Assembly: GCA_033026295.1 (NCBI GenBank)
Contig: CM065187.1
Span: 16,898,388 to 16,962,387, forward strand
Direction of reading: 5' to 3'
DNA from: Channa striata
Lineage: Eukaryota > Chordata > Actinopteri > Anabantiformes > Channidae
Length of the DNA: 64,000 bases
Under the pieces are notes generated by a model. The model did no database searches, was not told where the DNA came from, and was given only the letters and a program-made list of their open reading frames with translations. Below are positions 1 through 12,578 of this stretch, one piece after another; within the stretch, counting starts at the first letter, position 1, and each line of letters starts with the position of its first letter. Both the position numbers and the translations under genes were made by a program.

Positions 1-60
1 TGTTATCTCGATCTGTCTGTCTGTCTGTTTGTCCGTCTGGCTGTCTGGCTCTCTTTCCCT
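1..60. repeat. Degenerate (CTGT)n/(GTCT)n microsatellite
   Basis: Short tandem CTGT units with interruptions occupy the left edge. They lie in the presumed intron of the minus-strand eng-like gene. Confidence 0.6.
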
Positions 61-3026
61 CTTTAAGATCCATTTTCAGACTGCCCTCCCTCTACTTCAT
101 TGCCTCGCTAATCACTTTTGTACTTTTCCTTTAGCCCATGGCGGGAGACTTAGGGCTAGGCAGAAGTCCAGCAGGAGGTCTGGCAGTTAACATCATGATG
201 CCTGGCTCCCAGTGGGAAAGTTTTTGCAACAGGGGGCATATTCAACACTACTTCCCTGCCAGGAAATGCCACGCACACGGTGGATAAAATCACTAAATAC
301 AAAGACTTCAGTCAGACGCATAGATAATTGTTTATGTGTCCAACTGCTACAGTTGGCTTAAGCGGGTACTGCGCTGGCAATTATAAATTGGTCTGAAAAT
401 ATTAAGAAAGGCTTCTGGAAATTGATCTAAAATAGAGGTGCTATAAAAATCCTATACATCCTTTGTAATAAGCAGCTGGGGAGAGAGAGTCTGAGAACAT
501 TTCTTGACATTTTTTAAGGCTAATTTGTTTAGATATCCTAGTAAGTATGCAAAAATTCTGAGATTTAAAAGACTAAAAAGGGAAAATTACTAACATCATA
601 CATGAAAATCAGTTTACTCATCAAAGGGAGTTCTAATTAGCCTGTGAAACAGTTGGATAATAGCTTCTGTGTCCCTGGAGGAACTTTATGAAGTCTGAGA
701 AAATAAAGCTGATGGTGCTGTCCGTTGGCTTAACTGGAAGCTGTAAATTTATAACATTAGGCTTTTATTACAAACTGTGTGTAAGGTCTACAAAACATGG
801 CTGCTTACCATCAACTATGAATGCTCACTTATGAAATAATACTGAGTAGCATTATGGGAAATTAAGGCATTTTTGGAGCTTCACCCATAGATCTAACTTA
901 AAGTAAGTGTATAGTAACTTGTTTTAATCTCCAACCTACTTAATACATCCGCTTTATAGACGAATACCTCTAAATCACTGCACCCATTTAAGATGCATAC
1001 ATACCTGTCCTACACATCCACTGTATTACCACATCTCTAAAGATTATATCTACATTAAATGCCTTTAAAAAACAAAGCTGGACAAAACTGCCACATAGTA
1101 TCAGTGAAAAAGAAAAGAAATCAAACATTTTTTTGGAATTCGGGTTGTGAATTACAAAGCTGATCTAATGAAAATAATAATATAAAATACTTTCTACTAT
1201 TGCAAAGGTATCATCACAATCTCTATAATCCTGTCAATAAAATAAAACTAGGAATATGCATAAAAGCATTTAGACATGTGCAAATTGACCAAATTGTGCA
1301 CCACAGGTTGGTGAACATTATCTGCAGGCTGGGCTCTTTAAGTCCTTTAACATAGCAAAATTACAACCCAATTAACCTTACAGGGAAACAGCGTGGTGAA
1401 TTTAGGACTGGTGTGATGTTGTCTATTCTATTGGAGCCTGACAGCAGTCAGTGGAGAAAATACAGATGAGCTAAAGAGAAGCTGGGCTTATTCCTAAACA
1501 TGGGCGTTGGGTAAATGGTGGGATAAGTTTAATTTATTTCTTAAAAACAAGGGTTGATTTTATGAATAATGTAGAGCTGATGAAAACAACATCTCAAGAC
1601 AGACTTTAACCATGCTCATTTAAATTCAGGGTAAGATTAAGAGCTAAGCTGTGTTCCTTTGCCTGTAGCAAAGGCAGACAGAAAGTCAAATCTAGAAAAA
1701 AAATGGATACTCATGGGGCTAACAGGATAACTACAAGATTGGTCAGATTACAACATGCAACTTAAACTAGAGCTTGCATGGCAATCAACTTCGATCTATA
1801 CCTCCACCCAGCCTTCCCTTTCACTGCTCAGCTACCCAGTGTGTCAGGTACTCATCATCATGAAATTACAAAAATGAGAGTGTTTTAAAATTTACAAATC
1901 TAATTGGTTAGAAGGGTTAGCCAGGTTTAAAAATATGTACAAGTAATTATCCCTCCACTGCTGCCAGTTCTTTTCAATTAGTCTGGGTCGCAGGAAGCTT
2001 CGATAGCACCTCTCCACATTAAGATAAGCTTTGGAGCATATTTCCAGTAAAAGAAATTTCTAAAAAAGTCACATACTGTAGCATTACTTTTAATAGAAAT
2101 ACATTTAACTCGATAGTGCCTTTATATTAAGGGGGAATCATTACAATTAAGCAACAGTGTATAACAGTTATGTATATTGTATTAATGAGGTCTAACATAT
2201 CTATTGATATACAGAAGAACTGAACATAGTCTTTGGGTTGATTTGATCTTAAAAATAATTAAACCATCTTTTATACATCTCAAGATGATTTTATACAAAG
2301 GGTCAAAAATACAAGATTTTAATGTAATTCATTTTATGAAATTTTTTAACAAAGGCTAAGTGACACTGAGCAGAAAAAAAACAGAATAACTGGCCCAGAG
2401 TGTTATGGGACTTGCTTTACTTGTACTTTTCTGTACTCTTCTTTTGATGAACTTTTACTTTATGTCTCCTCTCACACTGAACTGCAGTTTGGTAGAATGA
2501 TGTAATGATATAAAAACAGACCTCAAATGACATTGACAATATGGGTGTTGTATTGTTTGACAGTGCCATATTCAGAGTAGGAATGTGCAAGTTTGGATTT
2601 ATATACAGACTATGGGCAGGCTTAGTGTGCATCACCTGATGTTTGTGCTTCTTTTATTCAACAGAACTAAGACCAGGAGACAATATTAAGAAAAAAGGAA
2701 AAAAAAAATCAGACAATACCGGACTATATAGTGATTAAGAAACAATACAAAATAGTGTCCCTCATGTTTGTCACAGCAATGTTTTGATTAATGTGTCTAC
2801 ACTCAGTACACAGGGTCAGGGTACCCTGATGTCTAAGAAAAGTGTCACAGCTCCTTCTGGGTCTTCTCCTAAAGCTGCTGTACCAGATGAAAAATAAGAG
2901 AAAAAGATTCTTGCAAACCTCTATTGAGAAAAAACAAATTACCAGTGAGCAAAACTATGTGTTATAGAGGCAATTAAGGATGAGCTAAAAAGCCTCTTAC
3001 CAACTTCAACAGCAGGCAGTGAGACT
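61..3026. other. Gene-free AT-rich stretch, presumed intron of the eng-like gene
   Basis: No exon could be supported on either strand. ORFs are short and unrelated to known families. If the signal-peptide exon at 4416-4473 is correctly read, this is its first coding intron on the minus strand, and the next exon lies beyond the left edge. Confidence 0.5.
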
Positions 3027-3235
3027 GATCCCCTGCGGTTGAAGCTACATGAGGTCAACTCTCCACAGGTCTGCCAGTTGGCCAGAAAATACCTCTGTAT
3101 CTGTGCCACCAGCACCCATGCTGAGAGGGTGTTTAGTACTTGTGGCAATATTGTGATTTGTCATATAGTAGGTCGGCAGTAAAGCCAGATTTAGTGAACA
3201 GGCTTGTTTTTTGATTCATAATCTTAACAGTGACG
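3027..3235 (+). pseudogene. Relic of a hAT-family transposase C-terminus
   Basis: Read on the plus strand, 3027-3180 translates to a segment containing CQLARKYLCICATS followed by AERVFSTCGNIV. This is the hallmark of the C-terminal dimerisation region of hAT (Ac/hobo/ZBED-like) transposases. After a stop at about 3181 the expected continuation (KPDLVNRLVF) is found in another frame, so at least one frameshift and several stops have broken it. No intact upstream transposase and no terminal repeats were recognised. It is a decayed DNA-transposon fragment inserted in the presumed eng intron. Confidence 0.75.
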
Positions 3236-4415
3236 TATGTTTACCAGGACAATTTTGCCTTGATTTGAAGGCAAGTTAGAAATGTCAATTTATCTTCTCT
3301 GGTGTGTTTTTATAAACCCAAAGAATGAAATATGTTATGTGTCACTATAGTGTTTTTTTTCACCTTCAAGTACAGCAAAATGAGACTAGCTTGTTGCTGA
3401 CAGTTAATGAAAATGTGAGTTTTTCTTTAATTTGTGGCATTTAGAATCTGAGCCAACTTTTACATTACAATAATCTATTATTAGAGGGGTTTTTTCGTTG
3501 GTTTAATAGGGTTGAAACATCCACACTACTTCTAACTGGTTTCAAAATACATCTTTTACCTGAAATAAATAAACAATAAATAAATATTTGTAACTGAAGT
3601 ACCTAAAATATTGTACCTTTAATATGTAGTGGGCAGTACTAGTGGACCATTATATTCAGCGTAATTGCACAAAAAGGAAATAATTAATTAAATATTAAAC
3701 TATTTTTTATTAGAAAACAATGTGGCCATCCAAATGCTAGACTGCTGCAGGCAAGTGACACCCAGACACCCTAAAGCAGGACTGCAGAGGACTGGTAAGA
3801 GCTCAGTCTGGATTATGGCCTGAGGGCACAGGGAAGGTTTCAGATCCCTTGCCACCTTGTAGGGATTACATGTTTGAATTTGATATGGGCAGCCACAGGC
3901 AGCTGGTGGAAGGAGCCAACAGAGGAAGCACAATCATTTTTTTTTTGTTTCTTGTCCTTGTGTCTTTTGAGAAAATATTATTTTAACTACACAAACAAAA
4001 GCTTCCAAGTGTGACTAAATAGTTCAATACACGGAATACCATTTGCAGCTTCATGGGTTTTGAATTTAGTTCTTGTGTCATCATTTATGTACCTGCTTTG
4101 ATAAAATATTGAACACCACAGCATAAAATCTTGCTCTAAGGATGAACTACCCTTCAAGTATTTTGCACGTAACCTCATACAACAGCAGAATTGTAAAATA
4201 TGATTTAGCATGCAAAAAAACACCAGAGATAAAAACACGCTTTTTTGTCTTGTAAATAGAACGACAGCAGAACACAGGTCAATTATCTGCCTTTAAACTT
4301 GAGGTTGACAGAAATACGCCCTGAAGGCCTGTCTAAGGTTAGATGCTTTTAAATGATCTTAGTATTAAAACCAATTTAAACGCTGTAAATACTGAATAGT
4401 AGTTAGTAGACTTAC

Positions 4416-4652
4416 CGGAAGCTGCAACGGTGATACAGAGAAGCAGGGCAAACGGCGCCATGGGAGTCTTCATTTCTGCTAAGTTTCAGTGTGAAGAGTT
4501 GCTTGAAGCTGGGTCTCAGGGGTCTGGAGATACCTGGGCAGTGGGTGATGTGTCCTTGTCTGGTGGCAGGGCAGAGCAGCAATGACTGTGGCAGCAGAGG
4601 AGCTAACAGTTTCAGTCAGGTCAGGTCACTGGTCAGTGACGTCTTTAGGTTA
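4416..4652 (-). CDS. eng: Signal-peptide exon of a secreted/membrane protein, probably endoglin (5' partial gene)
   Basis: On the minus strand an exon is bounded by a TTTTTTTTCAG acceptor (exon start 4652) and a GTAAG donor just after 4416. Coding begins at ATG 4473-4471 with a purine at -3 and yields MKTPMAPFALLLCITVAAS, a typical signal peptide (short basic start, hydrophobic core, small residues at the end). It ends in phase 1. Bases 4474-4652 are leader. The remaining exons lie beyond the left edge. Endoglin is proposed because ENG is the neighbour of AK1 in mammals in the same orientation, and because the first ENG exon also ends in phase 1 after the signal peptide, as I recall it. Endoglin is an endothelial TGF-beta/BMP co-receptor. 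The signal peptide alone cannot prove identity, so this is an inference from synteny. The signal-peptide exon call itself is stronger. Confidence 0.55.
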
Positions 4653-4861
4653 CTGAAAAAAAAGTAGTTAGGAAATCAGTGAGGAGATGCAATGGTTGAT
4701 AAGCATGTGTTTAAATATAAATCTCATGCGCTTCACCAACAAGGACATGTACAATGCTAAATGTATCTGTGACATGAAAACAGTATGATTTTTGATGAGT
4801 AATAAGGATTAATAGTTACGTTTGGGCCTTACAAATCCCCCTTGACCAAACCATAGACATA

Positions 4862-4985
4862 GATGTGTTGGATTTTCTCTAAAAGTTTGTATAGTCTTGA
4901 CTTTATCATGTAAAGTGTCTTGAGATGACTTTATCGTGAGTTGGCGCTATATATAAAACGATGAATTACAGTAAACTTGATTAAA
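4862..4985 (+). repeat. Truncated dispersed repeat, 3' tail only
   Basis: The stretch containing GTCTTGACTTTATCATG, CTTGAGATGACTTTA and TTGGCGCTATATA closely matches the 3' end of the longer copy at 32.6-32.97 kb. This tail, ending near a GGCGCTATATAAATAAA motif, is a common retroposon tail in teleosts. Confidence 0.7.
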
Positions 4986-5698
4986 TGATAATTTCATGCT
5001 ACAAATATGTGAAAGTCTCATAATAGACATTGTCATTTAGCCTACACAAACTAATGAGCGGTGACCATGACAAAGTGTTGAATTCCTTCAGTAAGATAAC
5101 AGGATCTTTCCTGAGACAATCCCACAATATTTTTCTCCATATCCCTGGTGGACAATGAGGGTCTGAACCCACGGGTTATCTGTTGGTCACTAGCATCTGG
5201 TCTAATGTTTCAGGAAACTCTACGGCATCGCTTTCTTTAAATAATATCACAATGCCGGGATCAGACAAGCAGGAAATTTCTCCTGTTATATGAATCATTT
5301 TAGATGGAAAGGAAGAGCCTGTGTAAACTGTTTACGAACTTCTAATAAAAAAAAACAAAAGACAGTCACGTTATTTCCCTGAATAAATGTGTAACGTGTT
5401 ATCCTGCTTTGGAAAAAGCACCAAGAATTTAACCGCTAAACACTGCGGTTGTTGTAATGTTCTAAATTAGACGCGACACGTTATGAAAACTAATATTGCC
5501 TTTTTTGGCCTTAGAAATTTCACTTCCTACCGTTATATAACATCAGTAGAGCGCAACGTTAAGCATTTCAAAGCAGCTATGAACCGGACTGAGGGTTGAA
5601 GACAGCGGTTTGTCTGTCCAGCTTTCCCGACTAACGGCACAATTAAAGAGGCTGCACACTCCCGACAAACACCAGCGTGATGTCAATCACAAACTTAC

Positions 5699-5945
5699 TT
5701 TTTTTGGGTGTACGGCGGCTTCCTTGAACAAGAGGAAAGTTCGGCTTTAGTCCACGGGATTATATGGATGAGGATGTGACTGCATTCAGCAATATAACGA
5801 CGTCCGGAGTTTCCAAAGTTTCGTGCTGCCCGGGGCGGTGCAGACGTGCTCTCGTCTGCCCTCCCACCGCCGCCGCTGCTGCCCCTGACGTGCTTTTGTT
5901 CTCTCTGCTCGCACACAGTTAAAAATAGGCTCAACACAACCATTG
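5699..5945 (-). promoter_or_regulatory. eng: Probable promoter and non-coding leader exon of the eng-like gene
   Basis: The minus strand carries a GTAAGT donor immediately after 5699, preceded by GC-rich, CpG-containing sequence. An unspliced ORF covers this block but stops at the donor, and no family match is seen, so I read it as leader rather than protein. It would splice to the acceptor at 4653. The transcription start is not defined by the sequence. Confidence 0.4.
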
Positions 5946-5959
5946 TACGGCTGACGCAC

Positions 5960-8256
5960 TGCTTTTTAAAGTGCTTAGATGTAAGAAACGATTAAATTGG
6001 TAGATTTTATACTAAAAAAATTCTATGACAGTCATATGAAATCTACTATTTAGAATAAAATAGTCTGCGTCATTCACCTGTCGCCGACCTGACGCTGAAG
6101 TCCTGGTGACGTGTACCTGAGTTGGCTAACTTGACGCTAGCTAAATAACATGCTTAGCTAAGTTACCTTTACATATTAGCATACAAACTACAGTGTGGTT
6201 TCACAAAGTAAAGGCTCATTTAACGAACTATTTAACATTTGGGGAAAAGTTGGGAAACTAAACGCCTCCTTAACCCAGGTGAGACAATTTAATTTACATG
6301 GTGGGAAGCTAAGTTATAAGGTTAGCTAACAGCAGTTAGCTAGCTCCGCTCAAAGACAAAAAAAAAAAAATTAGCCTGCTATTGAAAGGTAAAATAAAAC
6401 CATTTACCAGTAACTCTGTTCATATTTTATTAAACACTATTTTGTTATTTGGTTATCTGGACAAACCCACTAAAGCAGTTGTAGTTTTGGATCCTTTGAA
6501 AACCTAAGTAATGGTTTTTTGTGGCTGACTCCTCAAAAACAGACTTTGTCTCTTTACAAATGTGAAACTGAGTTTTTTGGCTGCCAACATTATACAAACC
6601 TTGTTAATCATGTTCTATTAGAAAACATCGAGTAAATGTCATATGTTTAATGTCACAGTTATCATAAATGTACACTTTTGTACTGCATTTTTCAAGGAGG
6701 ACCAACATCAGGATTTTATGGGATTGATAAAAATAACAGGAAGAGTGAACATTATTGGAGACACATTTTGAGTCATAACAGGTTTATCAGGCCTATCAAA
6801 CTCATACATTAGTAATATCCTATCATTGTTGTCAGAGTTATAAAAATCCTTTTAATAATTATGCAGGCTGTAATGTGTCTTTGGTGCATTTACAGTAAAG
6901 CGCAAAATTTTTACAAGGCTACAATAACATAAAAATACCACTGCAAGAGAGATGTTTTTTTAGAAATACAAATAAATTTTATAGATGGTGTCTGTGAGGC
7001 TATAAATTATTTAAATTCCACAAAAGAAATTGTAGTCCTTATTAGTGAAGAGTAAACTCAGTTTAGCAACTCTTCAAGGGAACTAGCATCTCTTTAAAGA
7101 AGAAGTATTGTACAGAAGCATAGTTCAGTCAGTGCCCTTGAATGTGTGTCACATTAAAACTATGATAATATAAAAAAGTGAAATAACTTATTATGCCACA
7201 GTTTACAGTGGGCTAACTATGTTTGATGTTGTTGTTGTTTTTCCTTCTGTTCCTTACTTGCGTCATTATTATCTGTTAAAATGCAAGTTTAATGTAGGTA
7301 GATGACGCTGACCACATAAATAAAACAATACTGTGAACATTTACTCTCATGCTGAACACAATGTCACCACAGATGTTACTAATAACTTTAACAATGGCTC
7401 GGTTCTCTTCATGTATGCCAGGACAGCATGAGTGAAGTGAAGTTGCTCTCCAAATGTAATGCAAATTCTAACTATAACATTTGGAAAAATATAAGCCAAT
7501 TTAATATGTCGCTATGTGACCATAAGAGTTCAAGCAGCCTAAAACATTTGGCCATTCTTTTTCCATTAGCCCTATCTGTCTGTACTCTCCCGCACTGCAG
7601 AATGTCTAAAAACACCTGGTTAATTATATCAGGTATTGTGAACTGTAGCCTACACTTTGCCTAACAGAAAGAAGATTTATAATTGTACTGTCTCATAATT
7701 GCTGTCTATATTATTATTTTTGGTTAATGTGTTTATTTTGACAAAAACCTAATGGTTTTATTTAAATGCAAAAGCTCTTCTTTAAGGAATAACATTAATC
7801 TTTAGCTGTTGCAGCAATGCTGTTTTGTGAGGAAAAATAGACTGGAGCAAAGAGTAGACACAACATCCTTTCTGCCCTGAACAGACTCAGAGGAGTCATC
7901 ATCCTGTCAAATCAACTCTTCACACAAAGTCTATTGGCAGAGCAGAGGAGCAGCAGAAAAAATAGACCTAGACTACTCTAGACCATATTTCAACAAGGCT
8001 TCAAAAGCATTCAGAATGATTACACAACTCCTTATAGCAGACAACATTTTAAAACAATGGATGTCATAAAGTAAATTTCTTAGTTAGAATTGTCTAGGTA
8101 TACAATTCACCAGGATTATAGATAAATGTGTTTCTTAGTGGAGTACTTGTACTTTGCAGCTTAAAGTAAACCTAACCCTAAACCCAAAGTTAATTTGGTC
8201 TTAGTTCTGATATTAAAATAATTTAAGTGTTTCTAGTGAAGGACATCTACTTTCTC
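5960..8256. other. Intergenic, no gene seen
   Basis: This lies between the eng-like 5' end and the ak1 3' end. About 6120-6350 is dense in GCTAGCTAA/TTAGCTAAC words common in fish intergenic DNA. Otherwise it is AT-rich with no supportable exon. Confidence 0.5.
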
Positions 8257-8425
8257 ATATATCCTTTCATCCATCTATTATCTGTAACCGCTTATCCTCT
8301 TCAGGGTCCTGGGGGGCAACACAGAGAGACATATGCAGACAACTATTTGGCCTCACATTAGTCACCAGTTAACCTAATATGCATGTCTTTAGACTGTGGG
8401 AGAAACATTCAAAATCCACACGGAA
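8257..8425 (+). repeat. Dispersed teleost repeat fragment
   Basis: The words CATCCATCTATTATCTGTA, CCGCTTATCCTCTTCAGGG and AACCTAATATGCATGTCTTT, then AGACTGTGGGAGAAAC, occur in the order seen in a very common ray-finned fish interspersed repeat (often annotated as a LINE-associated element). The middle is deleted here. The family name is from memory and uncertain. Confidence 0.65.
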
Positions 8426-8866
8426 AGGCCACAGTCAGCAGTTGCTTCTCATTTGACCATCCACAAACACACAGCGACGAATGCGGCTGTCCCCAGATAG
8501 GTAGATAGATGGAAATCAGTTATTCAAGCTACACATGCATTTGAACTGTGGTCACATGCCTAATCAAGTAACTCCATGACTGCACCTGACAAGGGCTTAA
8601 TGACTAATTGGAGTAATTGAAATTTTAGAGTGTTAAAAACCCCCTGTGCCTTAACAACAGCCATACAGAGAGCCCTGCTTTCTAAGACTAGTTGATATTC
8701 TGCTTGTTGACTGTGAACTTGTCTTGACCTCATTCCTTGAGGCAGCATGAACAAAGAAATGTTCATGGAGTACAAGAGTGGGTAAAAACAGCTTTACACT
8801 GCTGATATTTTTTGTTACTTAGAATGCTTCCAATCCTCGAACTAAAGCGTATGTCACAGTTGGCAT

Positions 8867-9180
8867 TCATTTAAGGTACTCCATCTCATCTGAGGCTGGC
8901 CAAAGGACACTTTTGCAGTAGCACTCTCCTTCAATAGCTTTCCGCTTTTTATTGGAGCCTGCCCCTAACTCTCCACCCCCACCCATGAGTAGTGTTTCAA
9001 TAACAGGAAACAATCGGCCATCGTCTTTCATCAGGAGTTGACGTTGGTTCCCGCACGGTGCCGCTGGGTCTCTGTGGTGCCAGCCAGCCAGCCCACAGCA
9101 GCGCGTAGCAGAAGAGAGTGTGTGTGTGAGAGAGCGCAAGTATAAAGAGAATGGGCCAGCCTACTTGTTTCCTTATTGTC
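8867..9180. other. GC-richer intergenic block with no recognised gene
   Basis: Overlapping short ORFs exist on the minus strand but have no recognisable domain and overlap each other in different frames. The block contains a (GT)/(GA) run and some CpGs. It may be regulatory; nothing more can be supported. Confidence 0.3.
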
Positions 9181-9744
9181 GCCTCAGAAGAGATCTTACG
9201 CATGGTTTTGCAGTGGTACGATGAACAGAAGCCTGTCTGCATTACAAAGTCACTAAATGTACATAAACAGTCCAACAGAGCAACCAGTCCACAAGGCCGT
9301 CATTATAGACACAATATATTTACAAAATCATATCTCACCTTTGAATATGTATCAGGGATTTTGTTGAATGTGCAGTCAGCCTAGTGAGTGGCCCTTGGTA
9401 ATTTTATATTTAGAGTCATAAAATTGCATGTATAGGGATTAGCAAAGACTAGAACTGTAAATGTCCTTGTATTACACCGTAGGTGGATGATAGCCCAGAG
9501 GATTCCCGTAAGGTTTTGCATGTCCTGGTTACATTTAACCTACCAGAACTTTTGGGGAATTCATGGACTACTAATGTCATTCATTTCTGAGCTTCAAACT
9601 TTTTCATTTAACAGTCTTCTGACAGCAGTAGCAAAAGCATTGTGTTTTCGTTCATATATCATGCCCTATGTCTGAAACATGTTTTGATATTTTTGACCTA
9701 ACACATCTGTAGACTGGTGTAAAGAAGTGTCTCTTCCATCCAGC

Positions 9745-9865
9745 TATACTGGCATATCCTTGACGGTTGCAGTGGGGCTGGAGCCATTCCCAGGAGACTA
9801 TGGTGATGAAGCACGGTACACTGTGGACAGGTCGGCAGTCAATCACAGGGGCTGACAGTGCTAAC
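9745..9865 (+). repeat. Second fragment of the same repeat family as 8257-8425
   Basis: TGGGGCTGGAGCCATTCCCA followed by GGTACACTGTGGACAGGTC and AGTCAATCACAGGGCTGACA-like sequence matches the middle part of the family, which is missing from the copy at 8.3 kb. It has the same orientation. Confidence 0.55.
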
Positions 9866-10902
9866 AACAGAGGAGGCAGTTCTAACATCTGCACCACCAT
9901 GCCACCCTGTGCAGCACATTTTCCATCTGACTCATTTTGGACTCATGGATACCACACTGGCATGTTACAGTCCTTCATTTTATATACAGGTAATTATATT
10001 ATGTATAACTTTGTGTCACTTGTTGGAGACCTTACACAAAAGGTTACATTTTCAAATCTATAGTCTAATAATTGTTGTTACCCCGATTTCAAGAGTTTAA
10101 CCATTACTTCGGCAGGTATGTATGACTCAAAGTCATATCCACACATATCTATATCAAGAGTTCTGACTTGTTTGATTTGCAAAACTATGACTTTGAATCT
10201 TACTTCAGTTTATATCTTTGGAGCTTCTAGCTTAAAGGTCAAACAGGTACGGTATATACTGGTCACATCAGACCTTGACTTCAGGGTCTCCCACATGCCT
10301 TCTGACGAACTCAGGCTGAGATTAAATTTGACATTTTCCCTTTGCCATTCTCTCATAAAACTTTGACTGGTGAAGCACCCAGACAACAGCTGTTGTCTGT
10401 ACAGTTTCTTCTATCTCAGCCACAGTAGGTTGTAAACCCTTCAGAGGATTCATAGGTGTCTTAGTGGCCTCAATAGTCCCTTCTTGTAAAGTCACCAAGT
10501 TTTTGAGGACAGCCTTCATTGGGCATTGAACTGTACCATGTTCCTTCCATTTTCTAATAATGGATTTATCTTTACTCCAAGATATATTGAAGTATATGTG
10601 ACTTGAAAATGATTCTGTAGTCATCCACTGACTTCAGTTTTTCAGTAACTTTTGTTGGTTGTTTGTTGATTTGTTTTGAATTTTTTTCATGGTGTAGATG
10701 TTAGCCAGCATACTAATTTATATATAAACCGGACGTTCCAGATACAAATTTATTAATGCTACAATTCATCATATACATATTCTGCACTGAAGTGGGATCT
10801 ATTTAGTGTGTGACTTTTGATCACAGCTGACTGCAGCAGTGATATGTGGGTTACTTTAAACTTTATTTTCTGTCAGATGTTTTTAATAATTCAATTTTTG
10901 GT

Positions 10903-11005
10903 AAATGGTTGCTTATATAGCACTTTACCCATTCACATAACTACCTGTTGGTACTCAAAGCACTTTAGACTGTTTCTCATTTCTCCATTTACACTCAACC
11001 ATGAT
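10903..11005 (+). repeat. Dispersed teleost repeat fragment (GTAAATGGTTGCTTATATAG type)
   Basis: GTAAATGGTTGCTTATATAG, CACTTTACCCATTCACATA and CAAAGCACTTTAGACTG match a short interspersed element widespread in fish that starts GTAAATGG...CTTATATAGCGCTTT. Recognition is from memory of the family. Confidence 0.6.
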
Positions 11006-12512
11006 TTAATGTGACTTTTTTTTTTTTTCACTTGATCATAAAAACTGTATGCTTTTGTTGGCCAGTGTGGTTGTGTGCTATAGTGCGTTTATTTGTACAA
11101 TCACAGTGGTACTCTTAAGTTGAGACATTTCTAATCCGTAAGTAAATTTGTGTGCTCATGTTCTCTACTTGGCAGATTAAAGGGTGTTCTTCAAACAGTT
11201 CTCACTTAGACTAATGTAAACCTTAAACAGCAGTACACACTGACACAAAGGTTCATTGTGTCCTCATCCCCCACATTCACAGACAGTTCTCTTTCATTCT
11301 CTGTCTTTTGTACGTGAAAAAAAAACTGTCACCTCCCTTTTTGGCTTTGTTTTTGTACCTTCATGAGGTAAGGGCAGCATTCCTAGCATTCACGCAGCAT
11401 CCCGGATGACTTTATGAATGTGCTTACAGACGCCTTTTCTTGATTGACTTTCCGATGGACACATCCTGTCCGACTTCAGAGGCTGTTCCTCTTCCTCATC
11501 CCTACAGCGCAGACTCATGTTCAGAGCTCTCCTTTGAGGCTAGTCCGGATACTTTCTGCAGTCTTTGATTGGCCAGGTGGAATTGTTTTTCTGAGTGCGT
11601 GAGGAAGGTGTGAGGCAAAGGAAGACGCGGTGGTCATCACACGCTCAAGGGAAAAGTTGTGAACTATGGCTGTTTCAGTGTTCCCTGTATCCTGTTGTGG
11701 CTACATGCTCAAGCACCTTGACCATGTTTTCTGAAAAGCAAAGCATTTCCTTTTTCAACTTGAAAGTCCATTGTTTATGTGTGTGCTGCATTTTTAGTTA
11801 CTCTATTTTCTGTCTGCACACAATTAAATAGCACTAATACACAGATAATTGGATCTTGTGTCACTGAAAAATCCACATGCTAAATGTCCAAGCGTATTCA
11901 CCACTAACTTAAACATTTCTGTATACTTTAATCTTTTTTTATAGACATCCATGTAACATGTGTACAGCTTAATGAAAAAAAAAACTCTGTTGTGCTTAAA
12001 GTTTAGTTTTAAAACCATTAATAGATATGAATATTGTCCACAATAGGAATCTCTGCCATTGTTCAATGGCAAAATCTCAAAGTCTATGGCAAGGTCTGAA
12101 AGACTATTTAGCTTCAAGGGCAGGGTTAAAAAAAAAAAAAAGAGAGAGAGCGATTGCGTAAAGTGCAGATTTGCACCAGAGTGAGCATGGTGCCTTAAAG
12201 GTTAGGAGATGGTAGTGAATGCAGTACGTTTGGAAATGTCAGCTGGATACACAGTATGTTAAGCACAGAATGCAACCAAGGCCATACGAACAAAGTGGAA
12301 TCCCAGATGCTGCTTTTTCCCTATCTGTATGAGCTTAAAAATGTGGAATCTTATTGCTGAGTTAGGAGTTGAATTAAGGCATTTAATGGCCTTTTCATCA
12401 AAATGACTGGGAAGGGTATGATTTCTGCTGTGGTTCATGTTTTTCCTTATTAAAATAATACTGAGAAAATAAATAGAAAACAAGACACAGCTCATCTGGT
12501 TATGCTGGTTTA
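11006..12512. other. ak1 3' flank / 3' UTR region
   Basis: This region lies downstream of the ak1 stop on the minus strand. Several minus-strand poly(A)-like hexamers occur (ATTAAA at 12382-12387, AATAAA at about 11087-11092), but none could be chosen with confidence. No other gene is seen. Confidence 0.35.
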
Positions 12513-12578
12513 CTACAGTGCATCAATTTCCTTGGAGACTTGGGTGAAGACGTCATCCACCGCCAGCTCTGAGTCAAT
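12513..12578 (-). CDS. ak1: ak1 last coding exon
   Basis: Residues 173-193 (IDSELAVDDVFTQVSKEIDA...) and TAG. The acceptor is CCTAG. It matches the C-terminal helix of AK1. Confidence 0.93.
   Translation of the reverse strand: MDSELAVDDVFTQVSKEIDAL

Noticed and set aside
8867..9384. Cluster of overlapping 77-92 codon ORFs on both strands
   Set aside because: Mutually overlapping in different frames and without domains; more likely GC-rich intergenic DNA.
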